A stretch of DNA of 64,000 nt from Verrucomicrobiota bacterium (GCA_019241085.1 JAFAXH010000087.1:1-64000), one strand, 5' to 3'; counted from the stretch's first letter, positions 34,285 to 43,766 are shown. The notes: a model not told the origin generated them from the sequence alone. A program made the numbers and translations.

Positions 34285-35130
34285 ATGAAAGATTTTCTCG
34301 AATCGACGGCTCTCATCACCGGCGCCAGCAGCGGCATCGGCCTGGAGATGGCCCGCCAGCTTGCGCCGATGGCGGCGCACCTTATCCTCGTCGCCCGCCG
34401 GCGCGACCGGCTGGAAGAGTTGCGTCAGGAACTGCTGGGCACAAACCCGGAATTGCGCGTCGATTGCCAGTGCGTCGATCTTGCAGACAAACACCAAGTC
34501 GGCGAGTTGATCGCGTGGCTGCGCGACAACCAAGTAAAGCTCGATTTTTTAATCAACAACGCCGGCCTCGGCGACCACGGGCCGTTTGAAGCCAGCGATT
34601 GGGAACGGGTCGAGCGCATCCTGCAAGTCAACGTCGTCGCGCTGACGGAGCTTTGCCACCGGCTTATCCCATTGCTGCGGCGGCATCGGCCGGGAGCCAT
34701 CTTGAATGTCAGCAGCGTCGCCAGCTTTTTGCCGGTGCCCGAGATGGCGGTCTATGCGGCGACGAAAGCTTACGTCAGCTCGTTCTCCGAAGCGTTGCGA
34801 GCCGAGCTGCGCGGCACGGGCATCGCGGTGACGCACCTTTGTCCGGGGCCGGTGGACACGGAGTTCGGCGAGGTGGCGCAACGCGAGGGCACGGCGCCGG
34901 AGGATTTTCGACCAATGCCGGCGATGTTCAAAGTCTCCGTCGAACGCGTCGCACGGCAGGCGTTGCGTGGAGTGGCGCGCGACCGGGCGCGGGTGCTGCC
35001 GGGATTTTGGATCAATGTCGCCGTGTTGGGAGTGGCGCTGTCGCCGATGTTCTTGTTGCGGCTGTTCTTCCCCTCCAGCGCGGAACGGGCGCAGTTGCCC
35101 GCGTTGCAACCGCGACTGGCGCACGAGTGA
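34285..35130 (+). CDS. Short-chain dehydrogenase/reductase (classical SDR)
   Basis: 281 aa. NAD(P)-binding TGASSGIG (residues 10-17), NNAG at about 91-94, catalytic Ser in NVSSVAS, and the Tyr-xxx-Lys pair in YAATKAYVSS. The basic residues after beta-2 (ARRRDR) suggest NADP preference. The C-terminus adds a hydrophobic segment (FWINVAVLGVALSPMFLLRLFF), so the enzyme may sit on a membrane. Substrate unknown; the family arrangement resembles the DltE/YqjQ-type reductases. Possibly co-transcribed with the following membrane protein. Confidence 0.88.
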   Translation: MKDFLESTALITGASSGIGLEMARQLAPMAAHLILVARRRDRLEELRQELLGTNPELRVDCQCVDLADKHQVGELIAWLRDNQVKLDFLINNAGLGDHGPFEASDWERVERILQVNVVALTELCHRLIPLLRRHRPGAILNVSSVASFLPVPEMAVYAATKAYVSSFSEALRAELRGTGIAVTHLCPGPVDTEFGEVAQREGTAPEDFRPMPAMFKVSVERVARQALRGVARDRARVLPGFWINVAVLGVALSPMFLLRLFFPSSAERAQLPALQPRLAHE

Positions 35131-35165
35131 AATCAGCACGCACGCAAGACATCACTTCTATCCTC

Positions 35166-35492
35166 ATGTTCTTATTCGCAAAAATTTACTTCCTCGTTTT
35201 TGGCCTGATCACCATTGCCAGCGGACTGACTGGGTTTTTCAAAGCCGGTTCCAAAGCATCGCTCATTGCCGGCGGGATTCTCGGCGTGCTGCTGCTGGTG
35301 GCAGCTTACTTGGTGCCGTCACAATGGAAGGTCGGCCTGGGCGTGGCGCTGGTCGTTTCCATCGCGCTCCTCGGGCGCTTTCTGCCCGCGGTGTTGAAAG
35401 GCGCTTACAACCCAGGCGGCTACCTCGTGCCGCTGGCGATCATCGGCGTCTTCGTGGCGGTTATTGGATTCTTCCAGACGCCGGTCGGTTGA
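35166..35492 (+). CDS. TMEM14-family small integral membrane protein, 108 aa
   Basis: Start at the ATG at 35166 ([20 protein letters not shown]). Four hydrophobic segments fit the TMEM14/UPF0136 family: [53 protein letters not shown], and [18 protein letters not shown]. The typical YNPGG loop before the last helix is present. Possible roles in the family include small-molecule transport; nothing specific is shown here. It starts 36 bp after the SDR stop on the same strand. Confidence 0.85.
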   Translation: MFLFAKIYFLVFGLITIASGLTGFFKAGSKASLIAGGILGVLLLVAAYLVPSQWKVGLGVALVVSIALLGRFLPAVLKGAYNPGGYLVPLAIIGVFVAVIGFFQTPVG

Positions 35493-35544
35493 CCTGACGT
35501 TTACCGGTGGAGGGAAGGGGAAACTCGCGCGTGGTTTTCTGTCG

Positions 35545-37119
35545 ATGATGGAATTGCCCCGTGCCCGCCGCGGCGCGCCTTTATTCGGGTGCGTGGGAAA
35601 ACTTCTTGTTCCCGCAGGAATCGCGGCGCTGGTCGGTTTTGCGTGCGGACTCGGCGCGCCGGAAACGTGGCGGCGCACGCTGGCGGAGCATTTGCCATCG
35701 ACGCTCGGCCGTTTTTTTCCCACGCCGACGCCGACTCCAGCGCCGACGCCGCTCGTCACGCCGACTCCCGCGCTGACGCTGCGACCGACACCGACGCCGG
35801 AGCCGCCGCGGCCATTGCCCGCCCAACCCGTGCTGCCGAAAACTCGCGAGGTGGCCAAGCTCGCCAACGGCACGCAACTCCGCACCGCGCTCGAAACCGA
35901 GGCCGGCTGGCTGGCGAGTTATGAACGCGAGACGCCTGCCGATTACGCGCTCGATTTGCGCTTGCAAATCAAGGTGCCCGTCGCCAGTCAGACGATCACG
36001 GATTTGGCGCGCACCAACCCAGCCTTGCCAGTCGTTTTGCCTAAACTTGGCACGCTGCTGGAAACGGCGCAGGTCTCGCGTTTTTATCACGGCATTTACC
36101 AGCTCAAGACCGAGTTTTTGCAACGCAACCTCGGCCGGCTCGATCAACTGCTCGCGCCCGACGTTTTTTACGACACCGAGACGGTGCTCGAACTCCAGGA
36201 TCCCGATTCCAAGCGGCACGCGTTGTTCATCCAAACCGACATGCAGGTCGATGCCGACGGTTCAGACGCCGACCGGCTCAACGTGTTCGACACCGCCGCC
36301 GATCCCGATTTTCAACCGCTGACCTCGTATCGCTGGCCGCGGCGCAATCCCGCCGTGCCGAGCGTGTATCTGCGTCCGTTGCAAGACCGCCTCGCGCGGC
36401 TCCAAACCGAGCCGGCCAATCGCCGCGACGCGACGGCGATTGAGGACACGAAGCTCACGATTGCGCAGCTCGGCCGCTATTCTTCGCTCATCGCGAAAAC
36501 CGATCCGTTCATCGTGCTGCCCGGCTTCATGGTGCGCTCCGGCGGCAGCAGCGTGAAGAGCGTTTATCAACCAAAGCTCGGCGACTACGCGGTGGTCATT
36601 GCCGGCGACCGGGCGTTTCCCGCGATCTTCGGCGACATCGGACCTTCCTATAAACTCGGCGAAGCAAGTCTGCGCCTGGCCCAAGCCATCGACCCAAATG
36701 CCAACGCCAACCACAGCCCGGTGCACGATTTAAAAATCACTTACGTCGTTTTCCCGCACACGGCCGAGAGCACGCCGGGTCCGCCCGATCTGAACCGAAT
36801 GCGGGCGCGCTGCCTGGCTTTGCTCACGGAAATCGGCGGCCTGGGACCGAACACGACGTTGCACACGTGGGCCAACTTGATTCCGGCGCCCACGCCAACT
36901 CCCACGCCCGCGCCTTCACCAAGCCCGACTCCCACGGCTTCGCCGACCCCGTCGCCAACGCCTTCGCAAGCACCGACGCCTTCGCCAGCGCCAACTCCGA
37001 AGCCGTCGCCAAGCTTGGTCCCCGGCGTCCTGTCCACGCCTGCGCCGACACCGATCAGTGCTCCCAACAATCCCACGCCGACGCCGTGGCCAACTCCGTC
37101 ACGCACGCCCGCGAAATGA
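35545..37119 (+). CDS. Secreted glycoside hydrolase family 75-like (chitosanase) protein with PT-rich linkers
   Basis: 524 aa from the ATG at 35545; a TTG at 35464 is the other option but it overlaps the previous gene. One hydrophobic segment (about 20-36) is an anchor or signal. A Pro/Thr-rich linker (58-92) leads to a globular domain (about 180-440) resembling fungal GH75 chitosanases: the acidic [13 protein letters not shown] (232-244), and [21 protein letters not shown]...LGEAS (346-375), matching the GxxWGDxG..IGEAS region of GH75. A second long Pro/Thr/Ser-rich tail (448-524) ends the protein. Enzymatic activity is inferred, not shown. It converges with dnaA. Confidence 0.6.
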   Translation: MMELPRARRGAPLFGCVGKLLVPAGIAALVGFACGLGAPETWRRTLAEHLPSTLGRFFPTPTPTPAPTPLVTPTPALTLRPTPTPEPPRPLPAQPVLPKTREVAKLANGTQLRTALETEAGWLASYERETPADYALDLRLQIKVPVASQTITDLARTNPALPVVLPKLGTLLETAQVSRFYHGIYQLKTEFLQRNLGRLDQLLAPDVFYDTETVLELQDPDSKRHALFIQTDMQVDADGSDADRLNVFDTAADPDFQPLTSYRWPRRNPAVPSVYLRPLQDRLARLQTEPANRRDATAIEDTKLTIAQLGRYSSLIAKTDPFIVLPGFMVRSGGSSVKSVYQPKLGDYAVVIAGDRAFPAIFGDIGPSYKLGEASLRLAQAIDPNANANHSPVHDLKITYVVFPHTAESTPGPPDLNRMRARCLALLTEIGGLGPNTTLHTWANLIPAPTPTPTPAPSPSPTPTASPTPSPTPSQAPTPSPAPTPKPSPSLVPGVLSTPAPTPISAPNNPTPTPWPTPSRTPAK

Positions 37120-37146
37120 ATCCGGCGTTTTGAAAAACGAAGTGGG

Positions 37147-38613
37147 TCAGCGTTGCAACTGACTGTCGAGCATCAGCACGATTTGGCGCGTGCGTTCGTC
37201 CTCTTTCATCCGTCGCTTCACGAGTTTGTGCGCATGCATCACCGTGCCATGATCGCGACCGCCAAAGGCGTCGCCGATTTCGCTCAGGCTCGACTTCGTC
37301 AACTCGCGGGCCAGATACATCGCCACTTGCCGCGGGAACGCGATGTTCGCCGGCCGCCGCTTGCTGGTCATATCCGCGAGGCGCACATCGTAATGCTCGG
37401 CCACGGCACGCTGGATTTGATCCACCGTCACGGTCTTGCGCGCTTCTTCCTGCAAGATGTCGCGGAGCAGACTCTCGACTTGCTCCGGTCCGAGGTCGCC
37501 CCCGCGCAAGCTGGCAAACGACGCCACGCGGATGAGCGCGCCTTCCAGCCGGCGCACGTTCGTGCGGATGCGTTGGGCTAGAAAATCGAGCACCTCCGGT
37601 CGCAGCTTGACCTGCATCGCCTCGGCTTTTTTTCGGAGAATGGCCTGCCGCGTTTCGATGTCCGGCGGTTGCAGTTCGGCCGTGAGTCCCCATTCAAAAC
37701 GCGACACGAGCCGGTGCTCCAGATTTTGGATTTCGCTCGGCGGACGGTCGCTCGAGAGCACGATCTGTTTGTGGCCGTCGAAGAGCGTGTTGAACGTGTG
37801 AAAAAATTCTTCCTGCGAGCGCTCCTTGCCGGCAAGGAACTGGATGTCGTCGATGAGCAGCACGTCGGCCAGCCGGTAGCGTTTGCGGAACTTGACGAGC
37901 GAGGAATTTTGGATCGCGTCGATGAATTCGTTCGTGAATTTCTCGCTCGAAATGTAGATGACCTTGTGATTTTTCCGCTTCGCTAAAATGGCTTGCCCGA
38001 TGGCCTGCATGAGGTGCGTTTTGCCCAAGCCCACGCCGCCATAGACAAAGAGTGGATTGTAAGTTTTCGCCGGCGCTTCTGCGACCGCCTTGGCCGCGGC
38101 ATGGGCAAACTGATTGTTCTGGCCGATGACGAATGACTCGAACGTGTGCCGCGGATTCAGCCCGCCCGCGCTCGCGGGGCTGGTGATGGGATCGCTGCCA
38201 TCCAGGCTTTCCAGCGTCTCGATGGGCAGCGGCGAGGGGATGGCGCTGCGCCGGGTGTCATAGCCGCTGCCGGCTAAAACGGAGGTCGGCGCAGCCGCCA
38301 AGGCCGCCACCGTCGCTGGCACCTGCTGCGGAGCGGTGATGAGCGACTCGATGGGCGGCAGATTATCCGGCACCGTGAAACGGATCTGCCGCGCCGCGCC
38401 GAGCACGCTGATGATCGCCGACTGCACGGTCGGCATGTAATTGTTCTCGATCCACAGCTGGTAGATGCTGTTGGGCACCCGCAGCGTCATCGTCTGCTCG
38501 TCCGCCGCCATCAGCTCGATGGCCGCAAACCAGCGCTGAAACGTGTCGGCATTCACCTGCTGACGGATCGCGCCGGCAATGTGCTGCCAAATCTGTCGAT
38601 AATTGTCTTGCAT
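37147..38613 (-). CDS. dnaA: Chromosomal replication initiator DnaA
   Basis: 488 aa from the ATG at 38613 (MQDNYRQIWQHI). Domain I (1-85, helicase-loader contacts), variable domain II (about 90-155), AAA+ domain III with Walker A GGVGLGKT and Walker B LLIDDIQF, sensor residues SSDRPPSEIQ, and domain IV with the DnaA-box recognition helix GGRDHGTVMHAHK. All are intact. It is flanked by the convergent GH75 gene and, 497 bp upstream, argA; dnaN, recF, gyrB and rpmH are not adjacent. A typical SD is absent just upstream of 38613. Confidence 0.95.
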   Translation of the reverse strand: MQDNYRQIWQHIAGAIRQQVNADTFQRWFAAIELMAADEQTMTLRVPNSIYQLWIENNYMPTVQSAIISVLGAARQIRFTVPDNLPPIESLITAPQQVPATVAALAAAPTSVLAGSGYDTRRSAIPSPLPIETLESLDGSDPITSPASAGGLNPRHTFESFVIGQNNQFAHAAAKAVAEAPAKTYNPLFVYGGVGLGKTHLMQAIGQAILAKRKNHKVIYISSEKFTNEFIDAIQNSSLVKFRKRYRLADVLLIDDIQFLAGKERSQEEFFHTFNTLFDGHKQIVLSSDRPPSEIQNLEHRLVSRFEWGLTAELQPPDIETRQAILRKKAEAMQVKLRPEVLDFLAQRIRTNVRRLEGALIRVASFASLRGGDLGPEQVESLLRDILQEEARKTVTVDQIQRAVAEHYDVRLADMTSKRRPANIAFPRQVAMYLARELTKSSLSEIGDAFGGRDHGTVMHAHKLVKRRMKEDERTRQIVLMLDSQLQR

Positions 38614-39110
38614 CTGGAAGGAGGGTAGAAAAGACCCGGCCCCGACGCGACGACACGCAGCCGCCACGCACCGGAGCCGAGCCTCGGACACTCAGAGGCG
38701 GGCTCCTGGGGGGCCGGCAGACCGGCCGCGGCGGTGTCGAACCGCGGGCGGCGGGCGGAGGTTTGGCAAGACGGCGGCGGACAAGCGAAACATTTTGGGG
38801 GGACAAGGAGGTTGGGCAGGGCCGCTGAGGTGCCGCGCGGAGAGCTGCTCCTGGGGGCCTTCGCGAAAGGCGACGCCCGGATGGCAGAGCAGTTTCTGCG
38901 TGCCGACAAAGGTAAGGATCGACGTGCGGTGCGAACAAGAAAAAAGTGGCTCGCAGCGGCAAATTTTGGCTGCTCAAAACCGCATTTTTTTCTTGACCAG
39001 TCGCGCACTCGGGAGCACGCGCGGGGCACGTTCCCAAGCGGGCGCAATTAGCGTCAGAGAACACCTGGCAGGCAGGATTTTATGCCACGCCAACGGCGGC
39101 TGCCCACTGT
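38614..39110. other. 497-bp gene-free region upstream of dnaA
   Basis: No convincing coding sequence on either strand: the open frames are arginine/glycine-rich and frame-degenerate. It contains a 6-bp perfect hairpin GGCCGG-CAGA-CCGGCC near 38712-38727 and an AT-richer patch at about 38930-39000 that may hold the dnaA promoter. I looked for TTATNCACA-type DnaA boxes on both strands and saw none, so oriC is probably not here. A leader or an sRNA is possible but unsupported. Confidence 0.5.
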
Positions 39111-40427
39111 TCATTCGACCGCCAGCAGCGCCGCCTTCGGGGGCAGCGGGAGGATGGGCTTGACGAGGACTTTGGAATGCCGCCCGCTGGCGTCATATTT
39201 TTCGCGTCGTCCCGGCGGCAATGCTTCTGGCGTGGCTTCTGTAAAACCGCCTTTTTGCTGGAAAAAAACAAACGCCTGCGTGCTCAGGGCGAAGAGCTGG
39301 TCGTAGCCACGCTCGCGGGCTTGTTCCTCGACAAACGCAACCAGTTTGCGCCCGTAGCCGCTGTTTGCGTGGCTCTTGTTCACATAGAGGCAAGCCAATT
39401 CTCCGGCGTTGGCCTTCTCGATCGCATGGAGCGCGACGCAGCCGACGATGTTGCGATCGAGTTCGAGCACATAGTAATCGCCGATCCGGTCGAGAATGTC
39501 GGCGCGGGTGCGGCGCACGAGCTCCTCGTTTTGCACGCTCTGGCGGATGAGCGCCATGATGCGGCGCACGTCAGTGCGGCGGGCCGGGCGGACGTGCTGA
39601 TATTCGTTGGAATGGATCATCGTGCCGACGCCTTCGTTGCTGAAGAGTTCGGCGAGCAGTGCTTCGTTGACGTGTCCATCCAGCAGATGCACGCGCGGCA
39701 CGCCCTGCCGGCACGCGCGAGCGGCGGCTTCAATTTTCAGCGTTTGCCCTTTGTTTTCGTTGAGCTTCCCCTTTTTCAAAAGCTCCTCGACCTCGCTACC
39801 CGAGAGTTGGCGCACGATTTCACCGTCCACTTTCAACGTGCCGGTTTCGCACAGAAAAATGATCTTGGCCGCGCGCACCGCCTCGGCGACCTCGACGGCG
39901 ATGCTGTCGGAATTGACCCGGTAGGTCTTGCCCTCGCCGTCGAAACCCAGCGGCGGGATGATCGGCACGATGCCCTGGCTTAAAAATAATTCGAGTGCCT
40001 GCGTGTCCACCCGCTCGACTTTGCCGGTGAATTGCTGGTCCACGCCGCCGAGGATGCCGGCGGGATAGGCGATGACGACATTCGCATACGCCGCGCGCAA
40101 ATCGACGCTGGTCAGCCCTTCCATGATTTCGTGTGTCAGGCGCGTGGCGGCGTCGAGGCTGATCTTCAAGGTCGCCTCGTCGGTGATGCCCGCGCCGTCC
40201 GCATTGGAAACTTTTTTACCCAGCTCCGCGGCGCGTTCCACGACCTGATGCCGCGCACCGTGGACGATCACCACCTTGATGCTCAAGGAGCGCAGAACCG
40301 CGAGATCGAGCAGCAGGTTGGAAAAATTTTCTGAAGCCACGATCTCGCCGTCAATCGCAATGACAAACGTGCGGTCACGAAAACGCGGGATGTATTGCAG
40401 GATGCCGCGAAGGTCGGAGACGTGCAT
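39111..40427 (-). CDS. argA: N-acetylglutamate synthase (amino-acid kinase plus GNAT fusion)
   Basis: 438 aa, ArgA type. Residues 1-285 are an amino-acid-kinase-like domain (arginine-sensing, FVIAIDGEIVASENF, VVIVHGARHQ, NSDSIAVEVAEAVRAAKII) and 290-435 a GNAT acetyltransferase (VRPARRTDVRRIMALIRQS, ACLYVNKSHANSGYGRKLVAFVEEQA, the acetyl-CoA loop). It starts arginine synthesis by acetylating glutamate with acetyl-CoA. The full kinase domain indicates feedback control by arginine. It diverges from eda across a 160-bp gap that carries an inverted repeat. Confidence 0.93.
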   Translation of the reverse strand: MHVSDLRGILQYIPRFRDRTFVIAIDGEIVASENFSNLLLDLAVLRSLSIKVVIVHGARHQVVERAAELGKKVSNADGAGITDEATLKISLDAATRLTHEIMEGLTSVDLRAAYANVVIAYPAGILGGVDQQFTGKVERVDTQALELFLSQGIVPIIPPLGFDGEGKTYRVNSDSIAVEVAEAVRAAKIIFLCETGTLKVDGEIVRQLSGSEVEELLKKGKLNENKGQTLKIEAAARACRQGVPRVHLLDGHVNEALLAELFSNEGVGTMIHSNEYQHVRPARRTDVRRIMALIRQSVQNEELVRRTRADILDRIGDYYVLELDRNIVGCVALHAIEKANAGELACLYVNKSHANSGYGRKLVAFVEEQARERGYDQLFALSTQAFVFFQQKGGFTEATPEALPPGRREKYDASGRHSKVLVKPILPLPPKAALLAVE

Positions 40428-40466
40428 GAGCGGTCGGAGAAGGTAAGCGCAAACGCTAAGGATTAT

Positions 40467-40573
40467 TAGACAGAATTCACAAAATTAACAGAATTGCCGT
40501 TAGCCGGAACTCGGGAGCAGCCTGGCGTGGAACTTTGCCGCTTTAATTTTGTAAATTTTGTTAATTCTGTCTA
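40467..40573. repeat. Inverted repeat with 9-bp tandem units in the argA-eda gap
   Basis: Two 29-bp arms (40467-40495 and 40545-40573) are inverted copies with 26 of 29 positions matching, separated by a 49-bp loop. Each arm is three tandem 9-bp units of the pattern N-ACA-[AG]-AATT: GACAGAATT, CACAAAATT, AACAGAATT on the left. The right arm ends 14 bp before the eda GTG start and 40 bp from the argA start on the other side. Confidence 0.85.
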
Positions 40574-40587
40574 AAGATGCATTCATC

Positions 40588-41235
40588 GTGACCAAACCCC
40601 AAATCATCGATCGCATTCTTCACCCCGGCATCGTCGCCGTCATCCGCACCGATTCGGCCGCGCAGCTTCTGCCCATCTGCGAAGCGCTCGTCGCGGGCGG
40701 CGTCATCGGTCTGGAAATCACCATGACTACGCCGGATGCCATCGACGCCATTGCCACCGCGAGCCGGCAATTTGGCGACCGCGCGCTCGTCGGCGTCGGC
40801 ACGGTGATTGATACCGAGACCTGCCGGGCCGCCATCCTGGCCGGCGCGCAATTTGTCGTCACGCCGGTCTGCCGGCCGGAAATCGTGCAGATGAGCTTGC
40901 GCTACGGCAAGCCGATCGCCTGCGGCGCCTACACGCCGACCGAGGCGCTCACGGCGCACGAAGCCGGCGCGGATTTCATCAAGCTTTTTCCCGCCGATGG
41001 CTTGGGGCCGCAATACATCAAGAACCTGCTCGCGCCGCTGCCGATGCTGCGCATCATCCCGACCGGCGGCGTGACGGTCGAGACCGCCGGCGATTTCCTG
41101 CGGGCCGGTTGCGCCGCGCTCGCCGCCGGCAGCAGCTTGGTGGCAAAGGATTTTGTGCAAAAACAGGATTGGTCCGCGCTGACGCAACGCGCGCGCGCCT
41201 TCGTCGAAGCCGTGGCCAAAGCGCGCGGCGCATAA
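40588..41235 (+). CDS. eda: KDPG/KHG aldolase (Entner-Doudoroff)
   Basis: 215 aa from a GTG at 40588, which fits the family N-terminus (TKPQIIDRILHPGIVAVIR); the frame is open to a TTG at 40558 within the repeat arm. It cleaves 2-keto-3-deoxy-6-phosphogluconate to pyruvate and glyceraldehyde-3-phosphate. Schiff-base Lys132 is in ADFIKLFPAD, Glu43 in GLEITMTTPDA, Arg20 in VAVIRTD. TIM-barrel class I aldolase. No kdgK or edd next to it. The 29-bp repeat arm occupies its leader, 14 bp before the start. Confidence 0.9.
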   Translation: MTKPQIIDRILHPGIVAVIRTDSAAQLLPICEALVAGGVIGLEITMTTPDAIDAIATASRQFGDRALVGVGTVIDTETCRAAILAGAQFVVTPVCRPEIVQMSLRYGKPIACGAYTPTEALTAHEAGADFIKLFPADGLGPQYIKNLLAPLPMLRIIPTGGVTVETAGDFLRAGCAALAAGSSLVAKDFVQKQDWSALTQRARAFVEAVAKARGA

Positions 41236-41285
41236 AGAAAAAGCTGACCTTGTCGGCAGCCGGGTGGTCAGCTACTTTTCTTTGT

Positions 41286-41510
41286 ATGATCGGTGACATT
41301 CGTAAGCTCCGTGAGAAACGACCTTTTCTGCCATTCACCATTCACATGGCCGATGGTCGAAAGTTTGAAGTCAAGACTCCCGATCACTTCCTGATTGTTG
41401 GCACTCGCGGAGTCGTGCTTAACGATGATGAAACCATCGAAATCCTACCCGCATTGCTAATGAGTGGCATCACCACGGATGTGGCCGCCATGCCGGAAAA
41501 ATCGGCATGA
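41286..41510 (+). CDS. Small conserved protein, 74 aa, coupled to rnr
   Basis: Start at the ATG at 41286; the frame runs farther back but upstream is the eda gene end. The pattern (LREKRPFLPFTIHMADGRKF, VKTPDHFLIV, GVVLNDDETIEILPALL) matches a widespread small all-beta protein type in Verrucomicrobiota/Planctomycetota that I recognise only as unnamed. Its stop overlaps the rnr start by 4 bp (ATGA), implying translational coupling with RNase R. Function unknown. Confidence 0.75.
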   Translation: MIGDIRKLREKRPFLPFTIHMADGRKFEVKTPDHFLIVGTRGVVLNDDETIEILPALLMSGITTDVAAMPEKSA

Positions 41511-43711
41511 AGTCGCCTGTCTCCACTGACCTCGCCGCACGCATTCTGCGCCTGCTTGCGCAGCCAAAATATCAGCCGCTCGATAAAGTCGAGCTAACCA
41601 AAAAGCTCGGCCTCAAAAGCGACGACCGCGGCGAATTAAAAGAAATCCTCCGCGCCCTAGAAGTCAGCGGCAAGATCGCGCGCATCCGCAAAGATCGTTA
41701 CGTCATTCCCGAGGCTGCCGATCTTTTCACTGGCGTCATCAAATTTAGCGACAAAGGCTTCGCGTTCGTCATTAACGAAGAAGGCGACGCCGGCAGCGGC
41801 GAAGATCTCTACATCGCCAGCGAAAACACCTGGGTCGCGCTGCACGGCGACCGCGTCGTCGCCCGCGTGATGCGTGACGGCTTCGAGGATTCGCGTGGCC
41901 GGCGCTACCGCGGCGCGGCGGCGGGCAGCCGGCGTGAGGGGCGCGTCATTCGCATCCTGCAACGCGCGAACGAAACCGTCGTCGGCACATTGCAACGCTC
42001 GAAGCAATTTCACTATGTCGTCGCCGACGATCCGCGTTTCATTCACAACATCTACGTGCATCCCGGCCAGGTCGCCTTGCCCCACGAGCCGCTCGTCGGC
42101 GACAAGGTCGTCGTGCGACTAGAAGAATGGCAGAGCCGGCACGTCAATCCCGAGGGCAAGATTATTGAAACCCTTGGGCCAGCGGGCAAGGCAGGCGTGG
42201 ACATGCTGTCCATCATCCGCAAGTATCATTTGCCGGAGGAATTTCCCCGCGAAGTGATGCAGGCCGCCGAGGCCATCGCTGAGGAAGTCGATGCCGCGGA
42301 GAGTGCGCAACGCGAGGATTTGCGCCATCGCTTCATCCTCACCATCGACCCGGATGACGCGAAGGATTTCGACGATGCCATCGAAGTCGAACAACTCCCC
42401 GCGAGCAACGGCTGGCGCCTGAGCGTTCACATTGCCGATGTTTCCCACTATGTCCCGCCGGGCGGCGTGCTGGATAAAGAAGCCTTCACACGCGGCAACA
42501 GCGTCTATCTCGCCGACCGCGTCATCCCGATGCTGCCCGAGCGATTGAGCAACGGTGTCTGCTCGCTCAAGCCGCACGTTGATCGGCTGAGCTATTCGGT
42601 CTTCATCGACTTCTCCGCCGGCGCACGTATCCGCGGCGTGCGCTTTGCGAAGACAGTCATCCGGAGCGCGCAGCGTCTGACTTACAAACAAGCTTTCGCT
42701 CTTCTGCAAGGTTCGCCGAAAGCTTCGCCCGTGGCCGAGAGTTTGCACCGCGCCTGGAAGCTCGCCTCGCTCTTGCGCGCGAAACGTTTCGCCAATGGTT
42801 CGCTCGAACTCGACATGCCCGAGGTCAAAGTCCACCTCGACGCCGCCGGCCGGCCGGTGCATTTGGAGAAAGTCGAGAACGACATTAGCCACCAACTCAT
42901 CGAGGAATTCATGCTCGCCGCCAACGAGGTAGTCGCGCGCGAATTGAAGAACCGCCAGTTCCCCGCCATCTATCGCATCCACGAAGACCCCGACGCCGAC
43001 CGACTATTAGAGTTCCGTGACTTCGTGCAAAGCTACGACTATCGCGTCGGCGACCTATCCAACCGCGCGGAACTCCAAAAGCTACTTCGCGCCGTCCGTG
43101 GCAAGCCGGAAGAAGAAGCCATCAAGCTCGCCCTGCTAAAAAGCCTCAAGCGCGCCGCCTACGAAACCAGCCCGCTCGGACACTACGGCTTGGCGAAGGT
43201 AAACTACACGCACTTCACCAGCCCGATCCGCCGCTATGCGGACCTGGTAGTTCACCGCTCGCTCGCCATGCTGCTCGGCGAAGAGAAACGCAGCCGCGTC
43301 GCCGCCGCCGAACTCACCCGCGTCGCCGCGCACATCTCCAACACTGAGCGCATCGCGCAGGATGCCGAACGCGAATCGACGAAATTGAAGAAGCTCGAAT
43401 TCTTCCAAAACCTGGTCCGCGACCGCGAGCGCGACGCTGGCCGCGCCGGTCCCACAAGTTTCCCGGCGACCGTGGTGGACGTGCGCAACTACGGCCTGCT
43501 CGTCGAACTTCCCGACTTCGTTCTCACCGGCCTGGTTCACGTCTCTGAACTGACCGACGACTTCTATACTTTCGACCCCGTGCGCCAACGCTTCGTTGGC
43601 CGCCGCACCCGCCAGACTTACAGCATCGGCGACAAGCTCCAAGTCGAAGTCGCCGACGTGGATATTTTCAAAAGGCAGGTGGATTTTCGGTTGGCGGAAG
43701 AAGTTAATTAA
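41507..43711 (+). CDS. rnr: Ribonuclease R
   Basis: 734 aa 3'-to-5' exoribonuclease of the RNB family. Residues 1-70 look like a winged-helix region, then cold-shock/OB domains (TGVIKFSDKGFAFVI, and about 130-200), RNB catalytic domain with the acidic motif DPDDAKDFDDAIEV and VADVSHYVPPGGVLD, and a C-terminal S1 domain (about 640-730: ATVVDVRNYGLLVELPDF, GLVHVSEL). RNase II versus R cannot be fully told by eye but the CSD/S1 layout and length fit R. Translation is coupled to the upstream 74-aa gene. Confidence 0.92.
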   Translation: MKSPVSTDLAARILRLLAQPKYQPLDKVELTKKLGLKSDDRGELKEILRALEVSGKIARIRKDRYVIPEAADLFTGVIKFSDKGFAFVINEEGDAGSGEDLYIASENTWVALHGDRVVARVMRDGFEDSRGRRYRGAAAGSRREGRVIRILQRANETVVGTLQRSKQFHYVVADDPRFIHNIYVHPGQVALPHEPLVGDKVVVRLEEWQSRHVNPEGKIIETLGPAGKAGVDMLSIIRKYHLPEEFPREVMQAAEAIAEEVDAAESAQREDLRHRFILTIDPDDAKDFDDAIEVEQLPASNGWRLSVHIADVSHYVPPGGVLDKEAFTRGNSVYLADRVIPMLPERLSNGVCSLKPHVDRLSYSVFIDFSAGARIRGVRFAKTVIRSAQRLTYKQAFALLQGSPKASPVAESLHRAWKLASLLRAKRFANGSLELDMPEVKVHLDAAGRPVHLEKVENDISHQLIEEFMLAANEVVARELKNRQFPAIYRIHEDPDADRLLEFRDFVQSYDYRVGDLSNRAELQKLLRAVRGKPEEEAIKLALLKSLKRAAYETSPLGHYGLAKVNYTHFTSPIRRYADLVVHRSLAMLLGEEKRSRVAAAELTRVAAHISNTERIAQDAERESTKLKKLEFFQNLVRDRERDAGRAGPTSFPATVVDVRNYGLLVELPDFVLTGLVHVSELTDDFYTFDPVRQRFVGRRTRQTYSIGDKLQVEVADVDIFKRQVDFRLAEEVN

Positions 43712-43766
43712 TATGCTGCTACCATTAGCAAACCGAGAATTAAAATTGTAACAACAATTATATTAT

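Noticed and set aside
35560-37118. CRISPR-like or microsatellite array in the GH75 gene (repeated CCGACGCC-type triplets)
   Set aside because: It is a coding Pro/Thr repeat with irregular units and no spacers.
38614-39110. oriC
   Set aside because: No DnaA-box cluster or AT-rich unwinding element seen on either strand.
40467-40573. Rho-independent terminator between argA and eda
   Set aside because: The arms are AT-rich with a 49-base loop, and the genes diverge, so there is nothing to terminate.
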